The position numbers were made by a program, and so were the translations under genes. From Bacillus thuringiensis (lineage in GTDB: Bacteria > Bacillota > Bacilli > Bacillales > Bacillaceae_G): 64,000 nucleotides of DNA. Location: assembly GCF_014932895.1 (NCBI RefSeq), contig NZ_JACYOF010000003.1:490978-554977 (forward strand), written 5' to 3'. The notes beneath the pieces were generated by a model. The model did not search any database. It saw only the letters and a list, made by a program, of their open reading frames with translations, and had not been told where the DNA came from. Shown here piece after piece: positions 57,654 through 64,000 of the stretch. Within the stretch, counting starts at the first letter, position 1. Each line of letters opens with the position of its first letter.

Positions 57654-58223
57654 TACATTTTCAGGCAAAAGCTCCTCCATCACCATATTCCCCTTACCAC
57701 CGTAAAAATTCATATTATGTTCATTTGCTACTCCAAAATAAGAGGCAATCGCTATTCCAAATGGTACAAATGCATGCCCCTGTGCTGTAATAATATTTGA
57801 GTGTTGCACAACTTTTTCATACACAAAATTTCCCACTGGAAAACAATCTAATTTTTTATAATCTATAGTCACTGTATACGAGATTTCTTTGAATAAGCCT
57901 GCTTTTGCTAGCGCATACGGTCCAGCACAAATAGCGGCTACTAATTTTTCTTGTTCGTGAAATTGACGAATGACTGAAAAGAGTATTTCTACATCCTTCA
58001 TATGTATTTCATCTCCACCTGGAATAATAATCCCCTCATATTCTTCTACACGCACTTCCCTTAATTCTATATGTGGTTGCACTTGCAAACCTGTTTCACT
58101 TATAATCAATTCTTTCGTTAAACTCGCTGTAATGATTTCAAATTTATTTTTCAGCAACGCCGTAGCTACCGTTATTTCAAACTCCGCAAATGTTGGGTAT
58201 ACAAATAAAAGTATTTTTTTCAT
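57651..58223 (-). CDS. DJ-1/PfpI family protein
   Basis: A 190-residue class I glutamine amidotransferase-like protein. The nucleophile elbow AAICAGPYALAKAG carries Cys, preceded by GIIIPGGDEIHMKD with a conserved Glu/Asp. The family includes proteases, glyoxalases and chaperones; which applies is unclear. The start at 58223 follows GGAGAGAGG, and the upstream kinase stop overlaps it as ATGA. Confidence 0.87.
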   Translation of the reverse strand: MKKILLFVYPTFAEFEITVATALLKNKFEIITASLTKELIISETGLQVQPHIELREVRVEEYEGIIIPGGDEIHMKDVEILFSVIRQFHEQEKLVAAICAGPYALAKAGLFKEISYTVTIDYKKLDCFPVGNFVYEKVVQHSNIITAQGHAFVPFGIAIASYFGVANEHNMNFYGGKGNMVMEELLPENV

Positions 58224-58807
58224 AGCCCTCTCTCCTTCAACCATCTCATAAAATATATCTCTAAATCGGCCACTGTTAATCTATTCGTGTCCACATAAGT
58301 TACAGGAAATTGTTTATACCAGTCTTTTTCAGCTTCTACTAATTTAAATTGCTCCTCAAATGTACTTCGGTTTCTTGTTCCATCGTTATTTTTTCTATCA
58401 TATACATTCTTTTTCGTAACATCTAAATAAAAAATTGCATCTGAACGGCATTCTCTTAATTTATATAATTCATCTTTCAATTCAGTTTCTATATCCCACT
58501 CTTCCCCTATAATCGTTGGATAAAAAAGTGTATAAAACTCAATGTCTTCTGGTCCACGATCAAAAATCACGACTGAATCTTTCACATGTTGAAACTCTTT
58601 TATTTTTGCTTCCATAAACATTTTTTGATTTATAATAAATCCTTCTTTTGAATTCATATCCAACTTTAATTGTTTTCGCTTTTCTACAATTGGATATGGA
58701 TTTTCATATATAACTGAAAGCCCACATCTCTCTAACCTTTTAGCTAATGTTGTCTTTCCACTTGCCATCGGTCCTTGCAGTGAAATTACGTATGCCATCC
58801 CACTCAT
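58220..58807 (-). CDS. P-loop nucleotide kinase-like protein
   Basis: A 195-residue ATPase with Walker A QGPMASGKTTLAKRL, Walker B-like VVIFDRGPEDIEFY and an LID-like stretch RKNNDGTRNRSTFEEQF. It fits AAA_28/deoxynucleoside-kinase-like small kinases. The substrate is unknown. Two starts (58807, 58798) are possible. It is coupled to the PfpI gene. Confidence 0.8.
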   Translation of the reverse strand: MSGMAYVISLQGPMASGKTTLAKRLERCGLSVIYENPYPIVEKRKQLKLDMNSKEGFIINQKMFMEAKIKEFQHVKDSVVIFDRGPEDIEFYTLFYPTIIGEEWDIETELKDELYKLRECRSDAIFYLDVTKKNVYDRKNNDGTRNRSTFEEQFKLVEAEKDWYKQFPVTYVDTNRLTVADLEIYFMRWLKERGL

Positions 58808-58931
58808 TCCCTTTCCCTATAATACATTGATAATATACAGAATTTTTAAAACTATCAACAATATATATATCATCTTGTTTCTTATTCTTATCTAACTTAT
58901 AATAAAAAATAGAGATTATGACGGACGCATC

Positions 58932-58974
58932 AATAATGTAAGCTTGGAAATCCAAGCTTACATTATTTTTTGCT
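58932..58974 (+). terminator. Orphan perfect 17-bp hairpin with T run
   Basis: AATAATGTAAGCTTGGA, two bases and its exact complement, then a T run on the plus strand. No plus-strand gene ends just before it; only a seven-codon frame (MTDASIM) does. Confidence 0.65.
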
Positions 58975-59052
58975 TTCCCTTTTCTAATAAAAAGAGTATA
59001 CTAGATTAGAACGTATGTTCTTAACAATTACATACAGTAAGGAGATAGAACA

Positions 59053-59349
59053 ATGGTATACGACACAAAAGCAATTTCTTGGAATGAATCTTTAAAACAA
59101 CTTCAACGCCGCTATACAAACAAACAAATTGACCGAAAAGAATTTGAAGATATTGAACTGATGGAATTCTTCCGCGATAACGACTACATTTCTTTACCTA
59201 CACATATAAGCGGCCTATCAACAGCACGTTTTACTTCTTACTCTATTTTCACAACTGAAGATAAAGATCGTAAAGTTGGCACACTTATCATTGAATATGT
59301 AGAAGATGAACATGATATTTTATGTGTTGAACAACTATACTTTGTTTAA
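59053..59349 (+). CDS. Hypothetical protein
   Basis: A 98-residue soluble, acidic protein (SWNESLKQLQRRYTNKQIDR, EYVEDEHDILCVEQLYFV). It has one Cys and no membrane segment. GGAGAT lies before the ATG and a perfect terminator follows. I do not recognise the family. Confidence 0.7.
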   Translation: MVYDTKAISWNESLKQLQRRYTNKQIDRKEFEDIELMEFFRDNDYISLPTHISGLSTARFTSYSIFTTEDKDRKVGTLIIEYVEDEHDILCVEQLYFV

Positions 59350-59354
59350 ATGAT

Positions 59355-59386
59355 AACGCTTGGTCATTTTGACCAAGCGTTCTTGC
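59355..59386 (+). terminator. Terminator after the 59053-59349 gene
   Basis: AACGCTTGGTCA, three bases, TGACCAAGCGTT; only a short T stretch follows. Confidence 0.7.
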
Positions 59387-59453
59387 TTTCTATGAATCTC
59401 ACTGTTTATAATATGAATAAAAGAAAATCGTAATCATTTAAGGAGGGATACGC

Positions 59454-59885
59454 TTGCTCGAAGGATGGTTCAGTTGGTTCATTGTAGTATGGACTGTCAT
59501 TTTATTAGGGCTTATGTCTATCGGTGGATACTTTATGTTCAGAAAATTTTTTAAACGATTACCAAAAGAAGACGGTATGTCTATTTTAGATTGGGAAGAA
59601 CACTACATAAATAAAACGAGACATTTATGGGCTGACGAACAAAAACAATTGTTAGAAGAGCTTGTAAGTCCTGTTCCAGAACTATTTCGCGATGTTGCCA
59701 AATCAAAGATTGCTGGCAAAATTGGAGAACTGGCATTACAAGAAAATGCCTCTCAAATTACACAAGACTTAATTATTAAAGGATATATCATTGCCACACC
59801 AAAGCGTGATCATAAATTTTTAGTTAAAAAACTACAAGAAAAAGAGATTGATTATTCCAACTATAAGTCTTTACTCGCTAAGTAA
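59454..59885 (+). CDS. yneK: DUF2621 membrane protein YneK
   Basis: A 143-residue protein with an N-terminal membrane helix (residues 5-30, WFSWFIVVWTVILLGLM) and a soluble domain (DGMSILDWEEHYINKTRHLW, GKIGELALQENASQI). It fits DUF2621/YneK. The start is TTG at 59454 with GGAGGG upstream. In B. subtilis it lies between ccdC and cotM; here ccdC is adjacent but cotM is 42 kb away. Confidence 0.87.
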   Translation: MLEGWFSWFIVVWTVILLGLMSIGGYFMFRKFFKRLPKEDGMSILDWEEHYINKTRHLWADEQKQLLEELVSPVPELFRDVAKSKIAGKIGELALQENASQITQDLIIKGYIIATPKRDHKFLVKKLQEKEIDYSNYKSLLAK

Positions 59886-59903
59886 CTTCACATTATTTTT
59901 TTA

Positions 59904-59938
59904 TAAAAAAGACAGCGCCTTTGACGCTGTCTTTTTCT
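59904..59938. terminator. Bidirectional terminator between yneK and ccdC
   Basis: AAAAAAGACAGCG and CGCTGTCTTTTT around about eight bases. Confidence 0.85.
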
Positions 59939-59956
59939 TTTATACATATACATTTT

Positions 59957-60463
59957 TCAAGTTAGCTTCATATCTTTTTCATTATAAAAACCATCTTCTT
60001 TTTCCATTTCCTTCTGTAATTTCGTAAAGGAACGATACATCGCAATTCTCCATGATACAATCATCGCAAACGCAAGTAAGAAGAACATTCCGCTAAGTTG
60101 TCCTAAATCAAGAGATTGACTTAAGTATGTTTTAAATACAATCCGTACTACAAGTAATCCAATTAATATAAAAACAAATGCTTTTGAACGCTTCAAATAA
60201 ATCTCTTGTCCTCTAATTTCAAATTTAGATGTTTTAATAAGAAAAATAGAGAAAAACAAACCAACACCAATTGCTTCTAACATCTCTGCTGGGGTTAATC
60301 GAAATTCAGGAAAAACATACATCAATGCTCCCGTACTCATAAAAAATGGCGGAAGTATAATTTTTTTCAATGTTGCAGGTTTCTTAGCTGCTTTTAAACG
60401 AATAAACATCGCACCGACAGCCATGCAAACAGCAACGATACTTGATAAAAGAACTATGTTCAT
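59957..60463 (-). CDS. ccdC: Cytochrome c biogenesis-associated membrane protein CcdC
   Basis: A 168-residue membrane protein with four to five helices (DUF1453 pattern, PATLKKIILPPFFMSTGALM, KTSKFEIRGQEIYLKRSKAF). It matches CcdC (YneJ). Its role is not essential to cytochrome c maturation in B. subtilis. It lies 90 bp after ccdA on the same strand, with no intervening CcdB/YneI gene. Confidence 0.85.
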   Translation of the reverse strand: MNIVLLSSIVAVCMAVGAMFIRLKAAKKPATLKKIILPPFFMSTGALMYVFPEFRLTPAEMLEAIGVGLFFSIFLIKTSKFEIRGQEIYLKRSKAFVFILIGLLVVRIVFKTYLSQSLDLGQLSGMFFLLAFAMIVSWRIAMYRSFTKLQKEMEKEDGFYNEKDMKLT

Positions 60464-60553
60464 ATTTTCTCATCCTTTTTTGTGGCTATATGCAAAATAT
60501 ACTTTCATTATATGCTTTTCCGTTAGTATTTCCAACATTTTCACAGAATAATA

Positions 60554-61261
60554 CTAAAAACCAGTAAAACCACCAAATAAACTTGAGAAATATACAATAA
60601 TTTTCGTCATCCAGTTAAAGTATAGGAAGATACCCATGACAATCATAATGTATCCTCCGACTTTCATGAAGACCATACTATTTCTTTTAATCCAAGACAT
60701 TTTCGTAATAAAGAATGAAAGTACGAAAAACGGGATAGCAAATCCAAGTATGTAAGCAATCATATAAATCATTGCTGATTCTGGGTTTGTTGCTGCTAAT
60801 CCAATTACGGACACTAAAATGGGTCCAGTACATGGCGTCCACCCTGCAGCAAAGGCCAATCCAATTAGAACTGATCCAAAATAGCCACTCGGACGATTTT
60901 TAAATGTAAATTTACGGTCTTGCATTAAAAACTTCGGCTTAAACACACCGACAATAATTAAACCGAACACGATGATAAATATACCACCTAACTGTCTAAT
61001 TAAATCTTTATAATCCGTAAAGATACCTCCGATAAAACTTGTACCAAATCCAATTGCCATAAATATAATTGAAAATCCAAGTAAGAAAAACGCTGTATGT
61101 ATCATACTTCTTTTGCGAAGCATTGCATTTTCTTCTTTCAATTCAGAAACCGACATACCTGTTATGTACGATAAAAATGCCGGATAAAGCGGTAAGCAAC
61201 ATGGGGAAATGAATGATAAGAACCCAGCACCAAACGCTAAAAAAATACTAATATCTTGCAT
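60554..61261 (-). CDS. ccdA: Cytochrome c biogenesis protein CcdA
   Basis: A 235-residue, six-helix thiol-disulphide exchanger that carries electrons from cytosolic thioredoxin to ResA and StoA-like proteins outside. The conserved Cys residues appear in [16 protein letters not shown] and [15 protein letters not shown]. The start at 61261 follows AGGAG; a longer frame to 61339 lacks such a site. It also supports spore maturation in B. subtilis. Confidence 0.95.
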   Translation of the reverse strand: MQDISIFLAFGAGFLSFISPCCLPLYPAFLSYITGMSVSELKEENAMLRKRSMIHTAFFLLGFSIIFMAIGFGTSFIGGIFTDYKDLIRQLGGIFIIVFGLIIVGVFKPKFLMQDRKFTFKNRPSGYFGSVLIGLAFAAGWTPCTGPILVSVIGLAATNPESAMIYMIAYILGFAIPFFVLSFFITKMSWIKRNSMVFMKVGGYIMIVMGIFLYFNWMTKIIVYFSSLFGGFTGF

Positions 61262-61748
61262 GATTCCACTCCTCTCCTTACATATTGTAGCAAAAACACA
61301 TAAAAATACTATGAACAATTCGTGAACCCACTTTTCCAACGTGACAATAAGAAAAAACTACTCTTTCACACAGTTTCTAATAAAACGTTTTCATTTCCTT
61401 CTATTATATAGAAAAATCTCAATTGGATTATGAAACTCCTTTAATTGTTATTAACATAACAAAGGTAACTTAGTTTCTCAAATGATTAGCACGTTATAAG
61501 TACGTCTATATACATATTGATTCAAAAAATATTTTTTTCAAATGCTGTCTTTATACAATACAAAGCTGATTTTACAATACTTTTATAATTAACAATTTCA
61601 AGATTATGCATAAATATCATACTTTTATTATTATTCTATAAAATGTCACACTTTTCTTTTATTTGACCCTTCATTTTTAATTTTGTATACTTCCCTCTAG
61701 ATATATTTTCGTTACGGAACAACTTCATATAGATGGGAGGAATTTTTC
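61262..61748. promoter_or_regulatory. Divergent promoter region, ccdA and EamA gene
   Basis: About 490 bp, very AT-rich, without a gene. A cre-like box ATAAAACGTTTTCAT (61380-61394) is the only recognisable signal, one mismatch to the consensus. No other structure of note. Confidence 0.4.
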
Positions 61749-62657
61749 ATGCTTCGTTATTCTCTTTTAGTTTTATTAGGAGCGTGTAGTTATGGAATTT
61801 TAGCTATTTTTGTTAAACTTGCATATGCAGAAGGATTTTCACTTGGAGAAGTAATTGGCAGCCAATATTTGTTCGGGTGGATTATTTTGCTTGCTATTAC
61901 ACTTCTATTTTCTAGGCACCGTGTTCCATTAAAACAAGCGTTAATTTTATTCATTGCAGGAACATCTGCAAGTTTTACTGGAATTTTTTATTATGCTTCA
62001 TTAAAAACTGTACCAGCATCTATTGCAATTATTCTTTTATTCCAATTTGTTTGGGTCGGAATTATCATTGAAGCAGTCGCAACAAAAACATTGCCTTCAA
62101 GAGAAAAAGTTATTTCCGTTATTTTCTTACTTGTAGGTACATTTTTATCAAGTGGTTTACTAGAAAAATCCGCAGGTGATTTCGATACGACTGGAATCAT
62201 TTTAGGCTTATTATCTGCTGTTACATTCGCAACATACATTTTCGTGAGTGGAAAAGTTGCTGTTGAAGTACCTTCATTACCACGCGGTGTCCTTTTAATG
62301 GCTGGCGCTTTAACTTTAGTAATGATCGTATTCCCACCAACATTTATTATGAACGGTGCCATTTCTCAAGGGCTTTGGAAATACGGCTTAGGGTTAGGAA
62401 TATTTAGTATCGTTATTCCGTCTATTGCCTTTACAATTGGTATTCCAAAAATCGGTTCTGGCTTAGCGACTATTCTTGGTGCAGCGGAACTACCAGTTAC
62501 AACAATTATGTCTGTATTCGTTTTAAAAGAAGCTGTACTATCTTCACAATGGTTCGGTGTATCACTTATTTTAATCGGTATTGCAATTCCACAAGTTGCA
62601 TATGCAATGCGTGGACGCTATCAAAAACATCATACACATAAAAAAGTGGCAGCATAA
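61749..62657 (+). CDS. EamA/DMT-family transporter
   Basis: A 302-residue, ten-helix drug/metabolite transporter with two EamA repeats (residues about 5-140 and 150-290). Motifs include GACSYGILAIFVKLAYAEGF and SGLATILGAAELPVTTIMSV. GGGAGG precedes the ATG. The basic tail (RGRYQKHHTHKKVAA) is cytosolic. Substrate unknown; amino acids or metabolites by family. Confidence 0.87.
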   Translation: MLRYSLLVLLGACSYGILAIFVKLAYAEGFSLGEVIGSQYLFGWIILLAITLLFSRHRVPLKQALILFIAGTSASFTGIFYYASLKTVPASIAIILLFQFVWVGIIIEAVATKTLPSREKVISVIFLLVGTFLSSGLLEKSAGDFDTTGIILGLLSAVTFATYIFVSGKVAVEVPSLPRGVLLMAGALTLVMIVFPPTFIMNGAISQGLWKYGLGLGIFSIVIPSIAFTIGIPKIGSGLATILGAAELPVTTIMSVFVLKEAVLSSQWFGVSLILIGIAIPQVAYAMRGRYQKHHTHKKVAA

Positions 62658-62658
62658 A

Positions 62659-62695
62659 CGAGAGAGGATTTTCATTTGAGAATCCTCTCTTTTAT
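62659..62695 (+). terminator. Terminator after the EamA gene
   Basis: GAGAGGATT and AATCCTCTC around nine to ten bases, then TTTT. Confidence 0.75.
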
Positions 62696-62744
62696 TGTTG
62701 TATACTTATGATAAATACTTCGCTTAAGAAAGAGGGCATAATAC

Positions 62745-63890
62745 GTGGCATCTATCCCAAATCAACTAACAGAAAAACTTATTTCTATTCGTCGACATTT
62801 ACATGAGTATCCAGAACTATCATATGAAGAGTTTGAAACAACAAAAGCGATAAAAAATTGGTTAGAAGAAGCAAATATTACTATTATTGATTCCAATTTA
62901 GAAACAGGAATTATCGCTGAAATTTCTGGTAATCAAAACGGTCCAGTTGTAGCAGTTCGCGCTGATATTGATGCCCTTCCTATTCAGGAAGAAACAAATT
63001 TACCGTACACTTCGAAAATCCCCGGTAAAATGCATGCTTGTGGGCACGATTTTCACACAGCTGCTATTATTGGTGCAGCCTACTTATTAAAGGAAAAAGA
63101 ATCTTCTCTTAATGGAACTGTCCGCTTTATATTCCAGCCAGCTGAAGAAAGCAGTAATGGTGCTTGCAAAGTTATTGAAGCTGGGCATTTACAGAATGTA
63201 CAAGCTATTTTCGGTATGCATAATAAACCTGATTTACCAGTTGGTACTATTGGGATTAAAGACGGTCCACTGATGGCCGGCGTCGATCGATTTGAAATTG
63301 AAATTCATGGTGTGGGGACGCACGCAGCTGTACCAGATGCTGGTGTTGATCCTATCGTGGCATCCTCTCAAATTGTTATGGCACTGCAAACAATTGTGAG
63401 TCGAAATATAAGTTCATCTCATAATGCAGTTGTAAGCGTAACAAATATTCATTCAGGAAATACGTGGAACGTCATTCCTGAAAAAGCTACGTTAGAAGGT
63501 ACTATTCGTACATTCCAAGCTGAAACACGCGAAAAAATTCCAGCATTAATGAAGCGTATTATTAAAGGAGTGTCTGAAGCATTAGGTGTAAAAACAGAAT
63601 TCCACTTTTATTCAGGTCCTCCTGCTGTTCATAACGATAAAAATCTTACAAATTTATCTACTCACATTGCCGAAAAAATGAATTTAAATATCATCTCGCC
63701 GAATCCATCAATGGCTGGAGAAGATTTTTCCTTTTACCAACAAGAAATACCAGGTTCATTCGTCTTTATGGGAACGAGTGGTACACATGAGTGGCATCAC
63801 CCTTCTTTTACAATTAATGAAGAAGCACTACCTCTAAGTGCAGAATACTTTGCTTTGCTAGCCGAAAAAGCACTTAAACAATTCTCATAA
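62745..63890 (+). CDS. M20-family amidohydrolase
   Basis: A 381-residue metallo-aminoacylase/carboxypeptidase (M20D, YxeP/IAA-hydrolase like). Metal sites are MHACGHDFHTAAI, FQPAEESSNGACKV, FGMHNKPDLPVG and the C-terminal HEWHHPSF; the dimer domain carries GVGTHAAVPDAGVDP. It removes N-acyl groups from amino acids. The start is GTG at 62745 with GAGGG upstream. An IS element begins 23 bp after its stop. Confidence 0.9.
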   Translation: MASIPNQLTEKLISIRRHLHEYPELSYEEFETTKAIKNWLEEANITIIDSNLETGIIAEISGNQNGPVVAVRADIDALPIQEETNLPYTSKIPGKMHACGHDFHTAAIIGAAYLLKEKESSLNGTVRFIFQPAEESSNGACKVIEAGHLQNVQAIFGMHNKPDLPVGTIGIKDGPLMAGVDRFEIEIHGVGTHAAVPDAGVDPIVASSQIVMALQTIVSRNISSSHNAVVSVTNIHSGNTWNVIPEKATLEGTIRTFQAETREKIPALMKRIIKGVSEALGVKTEFHFYSGPPAVHNDKNLTNLSTHIAEKMNLNIISPNPSMAGEDFSFYQQEIPGSFVFMGTSGTHEWHHPSFTINEEALPLSAEYFALLAEKALKQFS

Positions 63891-63912
63891 TGAAAAGCCG
63901 TTAAGAGTGAAG

Positions 63913-64000
63913 TGACCCCATAAAGTTAGACAGGTTATTTCATTAGGCAACCTTTTGGGCATGGGTCCGGTATTGTACCGGGCTCATGCCTTTTAGTTTT
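63913..64000 (-). mobile_element. IS3-family (IS150-group) element, end only
   Basis: The terminal repeat starts TGACCCCATAAAGTTAGACA at 63913. Inside it is the transposase C-terminus. The rest lies beyond the window, so the name cannot be fixed. Confidence 0.8.
63943..64000 (-). CDS. IS3-family transposase OrfB, C-terminal codons
   Basis: On the minus strand the last 18 codons read KLKGMSPVQYRTHAQKVA then TAA (63943-63945), a familiar end of IS150-group DDE transposases. The gene continues past the window edge, so integrity is unknown. Confidence 0.8.
   Translation of the reverse strand, partial: KLKGMSPVQYRTHAQKVA

Overview
The window is AT-rich Firmicute DNA from the Bacillus cereus group. 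The evidence is protein-level recognition of the 430-residue SleL cortex-lytic enzyme, four small spore proteins (Tlp, SspN, SspO, SspP), a CotM-like coat protein, the hut operon with a HutP-type leader, MhqR-type operators, and a repeat resembling the group's bcr elements. I see no rRNA, tRNA or CRISPR array. One IS3-family element begins at the right edge.

Layout. 1-4.1 kb (minus): 3'-truncated htrA, an OmpR-family response regulator, and nrdD-nrdG for anaerobic dNTP synthesis behind a tandem NrdR-box pair. 4.3-17 kb: a spore/central-metabolism block (plsY, yneR, yneP, sleL, tlp, sspN, a FbpB-like small basic protein, a DEDDh exonuclease, yneN-like thioredoxin, an ABC exporter, acnA, sspO, a polysaccharide deacetylase, sspP, cotM). 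It follows the B. subtilis yne/citB order, and yneK-ccdC-ccdA resume only at 59.4-61.3 kb, so about 42 kb of other genes sits inside that order. 17-26 kb: an MFS exporter, AlaX tRNA editing, NUDIX, SAP-domain protein, and a lipid/biotin group (thiolase yhfS, acyl-CoA ligase yhfT, biotin transporter bioY behind a BirA-type operator, a second acyl-CoA ligase). 26.3-32.4 kb: an accessory and decaying region with an attenuator-like leader before a broken antibiotic-resistance-type ABC-F gene, an XRE regulator plus ABC transporter, two small genes, and a frameshifted acetyltransferase.

32.9-39.4 kb: a complete urease locus (ureABCEFGD, ureI, nixA) giving urea import, nickel import, apo-enzyme and metallochaperones in one direction. 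39.6-44.2 kb: a DUF2164 protein, amidase, PP2C-like phosphatase, YitT protein, VOC protein and a soluble PAS kinase. 44.3-49.2 kb: the mhqO-mhqD quinone/electrophile-response genes with three MhqR-like boxes, a glutamate-synthase-like flavoprotein and an old-yellow-enzyme reductase. 49.8-56.6 kb: a CarD-like regulator and hutPHUIG for histidine use. 56.7-64 kb: a broken RHH/methyltransferase locus, DJ-1/PfpI protein, nucleotide-kinase-like protein, yneK, ccdC, ccdA, an EamA transporter, an M20 amidohydrolase and the IS end.

The most interesting signals are regulatory: twin GTTCAT-N7-ATGAAY palindromes exactly 63 bp apart between acnA and sspO, a second copy of the XRE-gene promoter/operator inside the ABC-F remnant, a threefold MhqR promoter/operator array, and 11-bp-phased repeats before htrA. 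I could not run searches, so all family assignments come from reading motifs and recalled family sequences.
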